Translations under genes and position numbers: made by a program | The notes under the pieces: generated by a model | The model's input: the letters and a program-made list of their open reading frames with translations, nothing else | The model's database searches: none | What the model was told of the DNA's origin: nothing | NCBI RefSeq assembly: GCF_000213255.1 | Contig: NC_015520.1 | Span: forward strand, 1,756,001-1,820,000 | DNA: 64,000 bases | Reading direction: 5' to 3' | Source: Mahella australiensis 50-1 BON | GTDB lineage: Bacteria > Bacillota > Clostridia > Mahellales > Mahellaceae | Shown here: positions 17,846 to 27,297 of the stretch, piece after piece | Layout: the number at the start of each line of letters is the position of its first letter | Numbering within the stretch: the stretch's first letter is position 1

Positions 17846-17874
17846 ATTATACATTATATGTATACACTATGCAA
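17846..17874 (-). promoter_or_regulatory. Promoter of the AraC-type sensor gene
   Basis: Minus strand TTGCAT (17874-17869), a 17-bp spacer, then TATAAT (17851-17846). The spacer carries the palindrome TATACAT-TAT-ATGTATA, which might be an operator. Confidence 0.6.
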
Positions 17875-17886
17875 GCAGTTCTGCGG

Positions 17887-17963
17887 TTCCAGTTCATCTT
17901 ATATAACTATTCATGTACCATCGCGCATAGGCGACGATAACGATTAATCTCAAGATGATGGAA
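17887..17963. repeat. Short intergenic inverted repeat (element C)
   Basis: TTCCAGTTCATCTT (17887-17900) pairs with AAGATGATGGAA (17952-17963) across about 50 nt. The interior holds TAACGATTAATCT and CTTATATAA motifs that resemble element D at 36780-36845. It lies in the gap between the sensor gene and the HAD gene. Confidence 0.4.
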
Positions 17964-18040
17964 ATTAAAGAAATGCTATTATTAGCGCTGAAAATATGAT
18001 ATAGTCTATATAAGCGAAAATAACATTAAGGAAGGACTTT

Positions 18041-18703
18041 ATGGATAAAAAATACGCTGTACTAACGGATTTTGACGGTACCATATCCACTCTAGATATA
18101 GGCGACCAGGTTATACAAGAATTTATACGGGTGGATAACGGCAAACAATTGGAAAGCGATTTCCGCAATAAGGTTATAGGATCAGCCGAACTGTACAGGC
18201 GGCTGTATGCAGGATTTCATGGTACCGAACAAGACGTGGTCGAATTTGTGAAGGGCTTTTACCTCGACCCTTATTTTAAGCAATTTATAGGCTTTTGCCA
18301 ACAAAATAACCTAGAGCTGGCCGTACTAAGCGACGGTTTTCAGTATTATATAAAAGCCTTGTTTGAAAAATATGGTATAAATATGTCGGACGTGACCGTA
18401 TATTGTAACAGAGCGCATTTTAATGCAGATAAGGTTGTACTGGAATTCCCATATCAAAACCCGTACTGCGACATATGTGCCAACTGCAAAGCAGGAGCTT
18501 ATATAAAATACAAGGATATAGGCTACGATGTTATATTTATAGGCGACGGTTTCTCTGATCGGTACGTTGCTGAGAAAGCCGACATAGTATTCGCAAAAAG
18601 CCATTTGGCTCAATATTGCGAGAACAACAGCATAGCCTATATACCGTTCGGCGATTTTAACGATGTAAAAAATGCACTATCTATGATGTTATCATTATCT
18701 TAG
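18041..18703 (+). CDS. HAD-superfamily phosphatase (MtnX/SerB-like)
   Basis: A 220-residue haloacid dehalogenase phosphatase. Motif I is TDFDGT (nucleophile Asp10, general acid Asp12), motif II is the VLSDG stretch near residue 93, and motif III/IV is GDGFSDRYVAEKADIVFAK near residue 170, giving the subclass IB pattern of MtnX and phosphoserine phosphatases. The substrate is unknown; sugar phosphates fit its neighbours. A GGAAGGA site precedes the ATG. It is one of two plus-strand genes, and its 3' end overlaps the convergent hydrolase gene by 23 bp. Confidence 0.82.
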   Translation: MDKKYAVLTDFDGTISTLDIGDQVIQEFIRVDNGKQLESDFRNKVIGSAELYRRLYAGFHGTEQDVVEFVKGFYLDPYFKQFIGFCQQNNLELAVLSDGFQYYIKALFEKYGINMSDVTVYCNRAHFNADKVVLEFPYQNPYCDICANCKAGAYIKYKDIGYDVIFIGDGFSDRYVAEKADIVFAKSHLAQYCENNSIAYIPFGDFNDVKNALSMMLSLS

Positions 18704-21700
18704 GCTGCGATGATAAACCGAAACGCGTAAAGCAGTATCTATCCGTCCATATATCATCGCAGTCAATATCAGCATCAGTCCAACCTTTACGATTTGTAAA
18801 GCTTAATGGGCCAACAGCGTATAGCTCACCAGCTATATGATGATGTGGGCCCAACAGGTTCCGGCAGCTGCCCATCAGTTCCACTCCCAAAGTATTTTGT
18901 CCGCTCTTCAGAACATCAGTAACATCTATTTTATAGGGAGCCCACGGAATATTACCAGCAACTTTTTCGTTTATCCATACTTTGGTAAGTACATCATCTG
19001 GTTTTGTGCATAAATCCAAATAAACCCTTTGTCCTAGTTTCAAATGGGGTATGTCGATATGTTGAATGAGTTTTACATTACCTGCATAAAATACCAGGCC
19101 CTGTACACTAAGATCGCCAATTGTTACCGTCGTGGGCATCTGGCGGCACACAAAAGGTCCATCGGTAAATACAGCCCTACGGTCTCCATATTTATGATCA
19201 GACATGCTATATACACCAAAATGCCCTAAAAGGTATATGCTCTCTATCTCAGTATCGTATGTCATCTTATTTGTCTGCGATTCATGAATATTAGGCGTCG
19301 TTAAAAGCTGATAGACATCATCGGAATATTCAAAGTCAGTTTTCAATATAACCTCATTTATGCCACAACAAACATATTTGCTTATATCCACCTTTTTAAT
19401 GGATTTATCGCGCCACCAACCTATATCATCATATTCCACATGTCGTCCGTTTACCTCTATATCAAACCTAACTGCATCTTCTATGCCAAGATATATTTCC
19501 TCATTATAGAAAGGTTGATATTCAACATTAAAGCTAAACTTCAATGCCACCCGGGCAGCTCGTCCCATGCGCAAAAGCATGTCCTGTATAGCTATAACTG
19601 GCATCGGCTTAGACCACGGACCAGCATCTACCGATACACAGGCATAATCCAACGTCAGCGCATTATAATCTTCCAACTCTATATACCACTGATCAGCCAA
19701 GATAACCGGTATTTCTTCAAGCTGAGCAATATGTAATACAGCCCCATTATTATCTGTTCCGTTTTTATCCAGCAATATAGCATAAGACTGCATGGGCATA
19801 AAATTCAATTCAATCGACGTGCTACCTTCAGCATAACCTGCCGATATGACCTCGTATTCTCCATTTTCCAACCGGCATAGTTTGGGATACCAGCTTCCCT
19901 CTAATACCATACGCGCACATACACTATCGGTTTGACTTATATTGACCGCAAATATGAGCCTTTGACCGCCATTTATATCCCTTTGCTGAACATATATATA
20001 ACTTATATCATTGCCATTCTGATCACATATATTAAGCCTCAAATCGCTTAAAGCAACCTTTATCTCACTCTTATCCAACTCTATACACTTTACTTTCGAT
20101 CTTAACATAACCAAATCATCGCTGTCCCGCCCATTGACAAGCATCGGAAAATTCCCTATCGATATAACCCTTCCGCCTGATTGAACAAAGCGCTGAATCA
20201 GTCGCACTGTAGCCTTGTCCAATGTAAAAGCCGGAGGTATAACCACTACCTTATAACGTGCTTTACCTACCGCAAGGGTATGACCATCTACATCAGCATA
20301 TTCGCTCAATATGCTTTCATCGCCATAATCGTAATCTATGTGTAATTCCATAAGCCAACGGCTCACATCGTTCAAGGCCTCATCCAGTTTCTTTATAGAC
20401 TCGTTATCGATAGGACTATATTCCATCCAGGCACTGTGCAAAGGATGGAGCACTAAAACATCACATATATGTTGTCCTTCGGTTAGCAACAAGCTCAAAC
20501 GCGCAAAATAATCGTTAAACAACTTATAATCAGGCCACCACGGTTGCTGGTAAAATAAGCTGGGGGGATAGTCCCTCTTTCGCAAGCCTTTCATGCTGTA
20601 CCACTCAAGATGCTGACACACAGTATTTACGCCAAGTACGTATTGCCATTCGGCTATCCACTTGAGTTCTTCAAAACTGATGTTCCAACCCGAGCAACCA
20701 AACATTTCTGATATAATATGCTTTTGGCCCAGTTGATGAGCTATCGATGATACCTGCTTGACTGTAATCGTTCCGCCTATGCGGCGCAATAGCCAGTCTA
20801 TGCCAGGCATTTGCATGTAATGATAAAAGGGCATGGCACCTGCTGTACCCCCCATTTGTGCCATCATATTGTCTTCAGACATTACATGCCCGGTAGATAC
20901 TATACTATGATTCCGGCACCAGTCCCCTATTTGCTTGCTGAAGGCTTCCGTAAATAGACGACTGACCGTCTTCCAAAAGTCATATCTTATGCTTTGGTAT
21001 CCCTCTATTTTATAAAACAGTGCAGGAAGAACTGAGATTATACTATATCCATGTTCGTTTTCAAACTGTTCGGCTAAGGAAAATGACCACGGAATTCTGT
21101 TGGAGGCATACTGGGGTTCATCGGTGAATATACCCTTTATAACGCTGCCAAAGCTATCTTTCATACGCTCATAATATACTTCGTGCGTATTGTCTATAAA
21201 GGAACGTATGGCTTGTTCATTTAAAACATCCACATAGTAAGGGTTACTTACCCATCCTATATGCACCATTACCTCCTTGGGCCCCAAAATGGTAATACTT
21301 TCTTGGCCTGAAGCATATCTGAAAGTTCTATAACTATCGCCTAGGATATATATACCGATAGTTTCATCAGTCCACGAGATATTATCTGGTTCTATCTGCC
21401 GACATTCCAGCCATTTCTGCTGATAGTCGATGCCCAAGGCAGGCACTTTGCCATCGGCAAAACCACTAGGCCATCCATTTTCATCATAAAGCCACGGGCT
21501 TATGCCCTGTCGCTTGCCTTCTTCCACGCATATTTCGATGGCTTGCAGCCATTCATCAGACATATACGGCGTCTTTAAACCAGAACGAGCATGCATAAAA
21601 TAACCGCCCAATCCTGCCTCCTTCATTTGCCTTATTTGCCAACGCAGCTCATCATCATTCAGTTTATCATTCAACGCCCAAAAAGGTATAGCTCTATATT

Positions 21701-21737
21701 CTTCGGGCGGATTTTTCAGCTGATCCTTCCAATCCAA
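18681..21737 (-). CDS. Large glycoside hydrolase, GH106-like (possible alpha-L-rhamnosidase)
   Basis: A protein of about 1018 residues with no signal peptide. The N-terminal part (RAIPFWALNDKLNDDELRWQ, GLGGYFMHARSGLKTPY, SPWLYDENGWPSG, TDEPQY) resembles uncharacterised TIM-barrel hydrolases related to GH106/GH2-type enzymes. The C-terminal third contains beta-rich, carbohydrate-binding-like segments (YLDLCTKPDDVLTKVWINEK, GQNTLGVELMGS). The upstream ATG at 21758 would put AGGAGG inside the coding region, so TTG at 21737, 9 nt after AGGAGG, is the better start. Specificity cannot be assigned. It probably degrades imported oligosaccharides of plant origin. Confidence 0.75.
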   Translation of the reverse strand: MDWKDQLKNPPEEYRAIPFWALNDKLNDDELRWQIRQMKEAGLGGYFMHARSGLKTPYMSDEWLQAIEICVEEGKRQGISPWLYDENGWPSGFADGKVPALGIDYQQKWLECRQIEPDNISWTDETIGIYILGDSYRTFRYASGQESITILGPKEVMVHIGWVSNPYYVDVLNEQAIRSFIDNTHEVYYERMKDSFGSVIKGIFTDEPQYASNRIPWSFSLAEQFENEHGYSIISVLPALFYKIEGYQSIRYDFWKTVSRLFTEAFSKQIGDWCRNHSIVSTGHVMSEDNMMAQMGGTAGAMPFYHYMQMPGIDWLLRRIGGTITVKQVSSIAHQLGQKHIISEMFGCSGWNISFEELKWIAEWQYVLGVNTVCQHLEWYSMKGLRKRDYPPSLFYQQPWWPDYKLFNDYFARLSLLLTEGQHICDVLVLHPLHSAWMEYSPIDNESIKKLDEALNDVSRWLMELHIDYDYGDESILSEYADVDGHTLAVGKARYKVVVIPPAFTLDKATVRLIQRFVQSGGRVISIGNFPMLVNGRDSDDLVMLRSKVKCIELDKSEIKVALSDLRLNICDQNGNDISYIYVQQRDINGGQRLIFAVNISQTDSVCARMVLEGSWYPKLCRLENGEYEVISAGYAEGSTSIELNFMPMQSYAILLDKNGTDNNGAVLHIAQLEEIPVILADQWYIELEDYNALTLDYACVSVDAGPWSKPMPVIAIQDMLLRMGRAARVALKFSFNVEYQPFYNEEIYLGIEDAVRFDIEVNGRHVEYDDIGWWRDKSIKKVDISKYVCCGINEVILKTDFEYSDDVYQLLTTPNIHESQTNKMTYDTEIESIYLLGHFGVYSMSDHKYGDRRAVFTDGPFVCRQMPTTVTIGDLSVQGLVFYAGNVKLIQHIDIPHLKLGQRVYLDLCTKPDDVLTKVWINEKVAGNIPWAPYKIDVTDVLKSGQNTLGVELMGSCRNLLGPHHHIAGELYAVGPLSFTNRKGWTDADIDCDDIWTDRYCFTRFGLSSQPKIMITS

Positions 21738-21811
21738 AGCAACAGCCCTCCTCAACATTCTTCAAGCATTATTCTACCCTAATAGACGCCGATATGCAAT
21801 ACTTATGGTTT

Positions 21812-22162
21812 TTATGTTTTGCGGAAGAATTCATATATACCCATGATCATGAGGAATATGCCGAACGATATGCGCAGTGTCCTCGATGATAAGCCTATAG
21901 CCATCCATGAACCTATCAGGGCACCTGCTATGCCCGATATAGTGATCCATATTGCCAGCTTATATTTTATATTACCGTTTTTCCAATGAATTGCTATAGC
22001 TATTATAGCCGTAGGTATAAATGCCGTAAGATTGACGCTCTGGGCAACGTGCTGTTCTATGCCACCGAATAAAATAAGAGCGGGTATAAGTATAGTGCCC
22101 CCACCTATACCCATCCCGCTTATAATACCTGATAATAAACCTATGATAAACATCCAGATCAA
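21812..22162 (-). CDS. TauE/SafE half-size membrane protein (C-terminal partner)
   Basis: A 116-residue hydrophobic protein with about four membrane segments and the glycine-rich family motif GMGIGGGTILIPALIL near residue 16. Full-length TauE/SafE proteins, thought to export sulfite or sulfonates or other organic anions, are about 250 residues with two such repeats. This and the next gene each carry one repeat and overlap in ATGA, so they probably form a heterodimer. The substrate is unknown. Confidence 0.82.
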   Translation of the reverse strand: MIWMFIIGLLSGIISGMGIGGGTILIPALILFGGIEQHVAQSVNLTAFIPTAIIAIAIHWKNGNIKYKLAIWITISGIAGALIGSWMAIGLSSRTLRISFGIFLMIMGIYEFFRKT

Positions 22163-22509
22163 AATATCATTCTCACCGCCGCTATGATCATAAATACCGC
22201 GAATATCTTACGCAAAGTATCGGCAGGTACCACATGCAACAAACGCGCGCCTATATAGCCTCCCGAAACACCGCCTAAAGCCACTTTCCATGTAAGTTGC
22301 CAGTCGACGATACCACTTTTGGCATATATAAATATGCTCACGATAGTAAGGGGAAGTATTATGGATAAAGCCGTTGCATGAGCATCATGCTCTTCAATGC
22401 CCAATATCATAGACATAGCCGGTACAACTATCATGCCTCCCCCCGAACCAAAAAGGCCGTTGAATAAACCAGTAACAAATCCTATAGCTGTTATCTTTAA
22501 GGCTCTCAT
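22159..22509 (-). CDS. TauE/SafE half-size membrane protein (N-terminal partner)
   Basis: About 116 residues with four hydrophobic segments and the motif GLFGSGGGMIVVPAMS near residue 15, equivalent to the first half of a normal TauE/SafE protein. ATG at 22509 is preferred over GTG at 22536, because the latter lies in the arm of a terminator-like hairpin; the ribosome-binding site is weak in either case. Its stop overlaps the start of the second half-gene. Confidence 0.78.
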   Translation of the reverse strand: MRALKITAIGFVTGLFNGLFGSGGGMIVVPAMSMILGIEEHDAHATALSIILPLTIVSIFIYAKSGIVDWQLTWKVALGGVSGGYIGARLLHVVPADTLRKIFAVFMIIAAVRMIF

Positions 22510-22535
22510 AAAAAATACCCGTTTATAAAAATTCA

Positions 22536-22599
22536 CGGCATTCTCGGAATCGATATCTCTTCGAAATATAATTTCTCAATATCTGTTCCTCAAATGCCG
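22536..22599 (-). terminator. Imperfect hairpin after valS
   Basis: CGGCATT...GGAA..GATAT on one side pairs with ATATC..TTCC...AATGCCG on the other, and the minus strand continues into TGAATTTTTAT. It sits 40 bp after valS and just before the TauE pair. Confidence 0.5.
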
Positions 22600-22638
22600 C
22601 TAGTCATACTATGGCCTGAACACCCTTGCTTTATACAT

Positions 22639-25272
22639 TTATTTTTCAAGATGCTCCAATCGCTCTTTTATGCTGTCTATCATAGCCTGATATTGAACTG
22701 CCTTATCCCTTTCAGCCTGCACTACTGCGGTAGGTGCCTTGGTAATAAAGCTTTGATTGGATAATTTAGCCTTTGTCCTATCGAGTTCAGCACAAAGTTC
22801 ATCATATTCCTTTTTCAAGCGCGCTGTTTCCTTGGCTATATCTACCAATTCACCCAATGGTATATATATATCCGCCCGTCCGGTTACCGCAGACACCGCA
22901 TCGGCAGATATATCGCTTTTATCAGATTTTATACTCAACTCACTTACGCCTGCCAACCTTTCTATATACCGGGCATTGGCTTGAAATAGAGGCTCGTAAG
23001 AAGGATCAGTAACCAATACGACTTTCGGCTTTCGGCCAGCCTCCACATTCATTTCAGCCTTTATATTTCGTATAGCTTGTATTACATCCATTATGGACTG
23101 CATATTATCTATGCTGTCTTCAAACACAAACTCTGCCTCAACGCATGGCCAATCCGCAAGCATTATTGTACCATACGATCCCGGTAAATGATGCCATATT
23201 TCCTCGGTAATAAACGGCATGTATGGGTGTAGCAACCTTAAGATACCATCCAATACATGGCACAGCACATAAAGCGTATTCGTCTTAACAGCCTCGCCCT
23301 GCTGAAGCTGTACTTTAGATAATTCTATATACCAGTCGCAGTATTCGCTCCAGATGAAGTCATAGAGTTTTTGTGCCGCAAGACCTAGTTCAAACCGCTC
23401 CAGGTTGGATGTCACTTCTTCAACCAACTGACTATAACGTGTCAGTATCCATCTATCCGGCAACGTTAACTCATCAAGCGATGTGGGCTTGATGTCTTGT
23501 TCATTTAAATTGAGCAATACAAACCTGGCCGCATTCCATATCTTATTCGCAAAATTACGGCTAGCTTCTACTTTATCCCAGTAAAAGCGCATATCGTTGC
23601 CGGGAGCATTGCCGGTTACCAGCGTAAACCGCAAGGCGTCAGCACCGTATTTATCGACCACATCTAGCGGATCGACACCGTTTCCGAGGGATTTGCTCAT
23701 CTTGCGCCCTTCATCATCGCGCACTATACCGTGTATAAGCACATATTTGAAAGGTATATCACCCATATGTTCAAGGCTGGAGAATATCATACGCGCTACC
23801 CAAAAGAAAATGATCTCGTAGGCGGTAACCAAAACATCAGTTGGGTAAAAATAATCTAATTCCAGCGTACGATCCGGCCAACCCAGCGTGGAGAATGGCC
23901 ATAGCGCCGAGCTAAACCATGTATCCAAGACATCAGGATCCTGCTCTATATCATCAGAGCCGCATTTATCACAAGTATGGGGTCGCTGAGACAATACCAT
24001 AATATTGCCGCATACGTGGCAGTAATACGCCGGGATGCGGTGACCCCACCACAGTTGGCGTGATATGCACCAATCCTTTATATTTTCCATCCAGTTAAAA
24101 TATATATTAGCAAAGCGCTGGGGAATAAACTGTATACGGCCATCGCGTACAGCTTCTATAGCAGGTTCAGCCAATGGCTCCATCTTAACAAACCACTGTT
24201 TGGACACTATAGGCTCCACTATAGTGGAACATCTGTAGCAATGCCCCACATTGTGAACATGATTTTCAATTTTATCTATAAACCCTTGCGCTTCGAGGTC
24301 CGCTAATACAGCGCGGCGAGCTTCATACCTCTCCATACCATTATAACGACCGGCGTTCTCATTCATATGCCCATCATCAGCCATGACGCGTATAACTGGT
24401 AAGTTATGCCTTATCCCCACTTCAAAGTCATTGGGATCATGGGCCGGCGTGATCTTTACAGCACCGGTACCGAATTCCATATCAACATATTCATCGGCTA
24501 TTACCGATATCTCCCTGTTTATAAGAGGCAATATAACAGTTTTGCCTATAACATCTTTATAACGCTCATCATTCGGATTTACAGCTACTGCTGTATCACC
24601 CAGCATGGTTTCAGGCCTTGTCGTAGCTACCACCATATAACCTGAACCATCGGTAAACGGATAGCGTATATGCCAAAGGTGACCGTGTTCCTCCTCGTAC
24701 TCAACCTCGGCATCAGACAACGCTGTTTTACACTCGGGACACCAGTTTATTATGCGATCACCGCGATATATCAAGCCTTTCTCATACAATCGCACGAATA
24801 CTTCTATGACGGCCCTGCTACATCCTTCATCCATCGTAAAGCGTTCCCGCGACCAGTCGCACGATACCCCAAGCCTTTTCAATTGAGCAGTTATCCGGCG
24901 GCCGTATTTTTCACGCCACTGCCATGCTCTCTCCAGAAATTTTTCTCTGCCCAGATCATATTTTGTAATACCTTCTTTAGCTAGTTCATCTTTTATCTTG
25001 GCCTCGGTAGCTATGCTGGCATGATCAGTGCCCGGTATCCAAAGCGCATTATAACCTTGCATACGGCGCCAACGTATAAGTATATCCTGTAATGTATTAT
25101 TCACAGCATGACCTATGTGAAGCTGTCCAGTAATATTGGGAGGTGGCATAACTATGCAAAAGGGCTGTTTATTCTTATCCACTTCAGCCCTGAAATATCC
25201 CTTGTCCATCCATTCTGTGTACCATTTATCTTCCACCTTCGACGGATCATAAGCTTTGCTCAACTGCTCCAT
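22639..25272 (-). CDS. valS: Valyl-tRNA synthetase
   Basis: An 877-residue class I synthetase charging tRNA-Val. It shows the HIGH motif ([17 protein letters not shown], about residues 40-56), the editing domain, the KMSKS motif ([11 protein letters not shown], about 520), an anticodon-binding domain, and the C-terminal coiled coil typical of ValS ([20 protein letters not shown]). Zinc-ribbon-like CxxC pairs occur near 350 and 415. It starts only 24 bp after pgsA, so a T-box leader is absent and it appears to be co-transcribed. Confidence 0.97.
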   Translation of the reverse strand: MEQLSKAYDPSKVEDKWYTEWMDKGYFRAEVDKNKQPFCIVMPPPNITGQLHIGHAVNNTLQDILIRWRRMQGYNALWIPGTDHASIATEAKIKDELAKEGITKYDLGREKFLERAWQWREKYGRRITAQLKRLGVSCDWSRERFTMDEGCSRAVIEVFVRLYEKGLIYRGDRIINWCPECKTALSDAEVEYEEEHGHLWHIRYPFTDGSGYMVVATTRPETMLGDTAVAVNPNDERYKDVIGKTVILPLINREISVIADEYVDMEFGTGAVKITPAHDPNDFEVGIRHNLPVIRVMADDGHMNENAGRYNGMERYEARRAVLADLEAQGFIDKIENHVHNVGHCYRCSTIVEPIVSKQWFVKMEPLAEPAIEAVRDGRIQFIPQRFANIYFNWMENIKDWCISRQLWWGHRIPAYYCHVCGNIMVLSQRPHTCDKCGSDDIEQDPDVLDTWFSSALWPFSTLGWPDRTLELDYFYPTDVLVTAYEIIFFWVARMIFSSLEHMGDIPFKYVLIHGIVRDDEGRKMSKSLGNGVDPLDVVDKYGADALRFTLVTGNAPGNDMRFYWDKVEASRNFANKIWNAARFVLLNLNEQDIKPTSLDELTLPDRWILTRYSQLVEEVTSNLERFELGLAAQKLYDFIWSEYCDWYIELSKVQLQQGEAVKTNTLYVLCHVLDGILRLLHPYMPFITEEIWHHLPGSYGTIMLADWPCVEAEFVFEDSIDNMQSIMDVIQAIRNIKAEMNVEAGRKPKVVLVTDPSYEPLFQANARYIERLAGVSELSIKSDKSDISADAVSAVTGRADIYIPLGELVDIAKETARLKKEYDELCAELDRTKAKLSNQSFITKAPTAVVQAERDKAVQYQAMIDSIKERLEHLEK

Positions 25273-25295
25273 ACTATTCCTCCTATCAATTCAGT

Positions 25296-25805
25296 TTATA
25301 TCAATTTATAATAATCGTACAAATATTTTACAAGCGAGGCTACATTAAGCATGACAGCTATTGTCAATACAACCGATGCATACGGCACGTCGAACACCAC
25401 TGCAACTATCGCTATATAAAATATCACTGCGGCTGCTTTACCGTACCAGCGCGAATAAGCTACTACCTTTTTATTTTTATACAATATGTAAGCACCCAAA
25501 GCCGTTATACCTTCTCTCACCAATACTATAATAAAAACAATCCATGGTATCAAGCCGACGCTGGACAATGCAAACAGCATTGCCAGCAACATGGCTTTAT
25601 CGGCTATAGGATCTAGTATTTTGCCTAAATCGCTTATCATATTATAATGCCTTGCTATATAACCATCTAAAACATCGCTTAATTCGGCCAAAGTAAATAC
25701 TAAAAATGAATACAAAATATTATTATTGTCCAAACCATAAAAGGTATATAAAAAAACGCCTACCAATCCCAGCCGAAAGGTAGTAAGCACATTGGGCAAC
25801 GTCAT
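25296..25805 (-). CDS. pgsA: CDP-alcohol phosphatidyltransferase (PgsA-like)
   Basis: A 169-residue integral membrane enzyme. The CDP-alcohol signature is intact: DGYIARHYNMISDLGKILD followed by PIAD, near residues 48-70, with the three catalytic Asp residues. It most likely makes phosphatidylglycerol phosphate from CDP-diacylglycerol and glycerol 3-phosphate, the precursor of the lipid used by Lgt. About five hydrophobic segments are seen. Another phosphatidyltransferase specificity cannot be excluded. Confidence 0.85.
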   Translation of the reverse strand: MTLPNVLTTFRLGLVGVFLYTFYGLDNNNILYSFLVFTLAELSDVLDGYIARHYNMISDLGKILDPIADKAMLLAMLFALSSVGLIPWIVFIIVLVREGITALGAYILYKNKKVVAYSRWYGKAAAVIFYIAIVAVVFDVPYASVVLTIAVMLNVASLVKYLYDYYKLI

Positions 25806-25866
25806 CTTATATCTCCAATCCTAAATATATTAATGCATTTTCATCGCTCCGCTATAACATGGGCAT

Positions 25867-25895
25867 ATTATACCATATACTTGCTGCAAGCACAA
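25867..25895 (-). promoter_or_regulatory. Promoter of pgsA-valS
   Basis: Minus strand extended -10 TGGTATAAT (hexamer 25872-25867) with -35-like TTGTGC (25895-25890) at 17 bp, about 60 nt before the pgsA start. Confidence 0.6.
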
Positions 25896-25913
25896 TAAGA
25901 CGAGTTTCATTTT

Positions 25914-27155
25914 TTAATAATGCAAATCGTCGGGTATACTGCCGACAAAGGCTGCACAGGTTATATCAGTATTGAATAACCGACTAGCGACAACATTCAT
26001 CTGTTCTTCTGTAACATCTTCTATTTTTTGCAATATTTCATCTGGTGTAAATATTCTGCCCATTACCAGCTCGGCCCTGCCTAAAGCACTCATACGATTG
26101 CTGGTACTTTCTAACCCAAGTACATAGTTGCCCTTTAACTGCTCCTTGGCCCGCTTATATTCTTCATGGGATATCCCATCCTTTGATATATTACGTATTT
26201 CTTCTTTTATAAGATAAATCACTTCATTGATTTGCGATGGATTTATAGCAGCATACACGCTGAACATACCGATATTAGGATAAAACGATGGGTATGAAAA
26301 TACCGAATAGGCCATGCCGCGTTCTTCCCTTATCTTCTGAAATAAACGCGAACTCATGCCCCCTCCTATTATATTATTCAAGGCTAGCAGAGCATACATA
26401 TCGGGGTCATCCTGCTTGAGCCCCTCCACAGATATGCAGCAATGGATTTGCTCTATAGGTTTTTCTTTTTTTAAAACAGTTGGTTTTACAACGTGAGACG
26501 GAAATATGGGCTTACTCTTGGAATTATTATTCCATTTACTGAAGTACTTGTTTATACACCTTACCAACTCATCCTCATCATAACTGCCAGCCACAGCCAA
26601 TACCGCATTAGATGGATTATACCACTCGCTATAATATTCCATTATAGACCTTTTATCCATATTCATCACATTATACTGGTTGCCCAAAATAGGCATACCA
26701 AGCGGATGTTCCCTGAAAAAAGCCTTAGCCATAAGCTCTTGAACCAGATCCTCAGGCGAATCCTCCGCCATGTGTATCTCCTCCGCTATGACGGCTTTCT
26801 CCTTCTGAATATCGTCCTCGCTAAGTTTAGGATTCAATACCATATCCGACAATAAATCCAATGCTACGTCTATATGTTCATCCATGACTTTGACATAAAA
26901 GCATGTACATTCTTTGGCAGTAAAACCGTTTATTTGGCCTCCCACGCCATCTATTATATCGGCGATATTCTTGGCACTGTGCCGATTCGTGCCTTTAAAT
27001 ATCATATGTTCTATGAAATGGGATACACCGTTATTCTCCAATGTTTCATTTATAGAGCCGCTACCTATCCATAGACCTATGGACACTGATTTAAAGAAAG
27101 GCAATCTCTCTGACACTACACGTAAACCATTGGGTAACAATTTTCTTTGATACAT
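25914..27155 (-). CDS. M16-family zinc metalloprotease (PqqL/YmxG-like)
   Basis: A 413-residue insulinase-type peptidase. The inverted zinc motif HFIEH is at residues 46-50, with the third ligand Glu in AEEIHMAED about 75 residues later. The second, inactive M16 domain follows. Homologues sit near polynucleotide phosphorylase and sporulation genes in Firmicutes and act as processing peptidases of unclear substrate. ATG at 27155 has AGGAGG at 7 nt; an upstream in-frame start would cross the promoter and is rejected. Confidence 0.92.
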   Translation of the reverse strand: MYQRKLLPNGLRVVSERLPFFKSVSIGLWIGSGSINETLENNGVSHFIEHMIFKGTNRHSAKNIADIIDGVGGQINGFTAKECTCFYVKVMDEHIDVALDLLSDMVLNPKLSEDDIQKEKAVIAEEIHMAEDSPEDLVQELMAKAFFREHPLGMPILGNQYNVMNMDKRSIMEYYSEWYNPSNAVLAVAGSYDEDELVRCINKYFSKWNNNSKSKPIFPSHVVKPTVLKKEKPIEQIHCCISVEGLKQDDPDMYALLALNNIIGGGMSSRLFQKIREERGMAYSVFSYPSFYPNIGMFSVYAAINPSQINEVIYLIKEEIRNISKDGISHEEYKRAKEQLKGNYVLGLESTSNRMSALGRAELVMGRIFTPDEILQKIEDVTEEQMNVVASRLFNTDITCAAFVGSIPDDLHY

Positions 27156-27200
27156 TAATACTCCTCCTGCAATAACTAAAAATTGTCGCACATGATTTTG

Positions 27201-27229
27201 ATTATATACTATGTATATACTTTTTTCAA
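27201..27229 (-). promoter_or_regulatory. Promoter of the M16 protease gene
   Basis: Minus strand TTGAAA (27229-27224), 17-bp spacer, TATAAT (27206-27201), about 45 nt before the start codon. Confidence 0.75.
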
Positions 27230-27245
27230 CATGGAAAATATAACA

Positions 27246-27278
27246 GCAGGGTCCCATATAGAATATACGGAACCCTGC
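27246..27278 (-). terminator. Terminator after rplY
   Basis: An imperfect hairpin (GCAGGGTtCC..TATA with its complement) lies 20 bp past the L25 stop and is followed on the minus strand by TGTTATATTTT. Confidence 0.7.
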
Positions 27279-27297
27279 CAACGATACGTTATGCAAA

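Noticed and set aside
18326-18613. Minus-strand open frame opposite the HAD phosphatase
   Set aside because: It is antisense to a gene with intact catalytic motifs and has no ribosome-binding site or family resemblance.
22639-25311. Possible T-box leader before valS
   Set aside because: valS starts 24 bp after pgsA, and neither the T-box bulge (TGGNACCGCG) nor a specifier stem is present.
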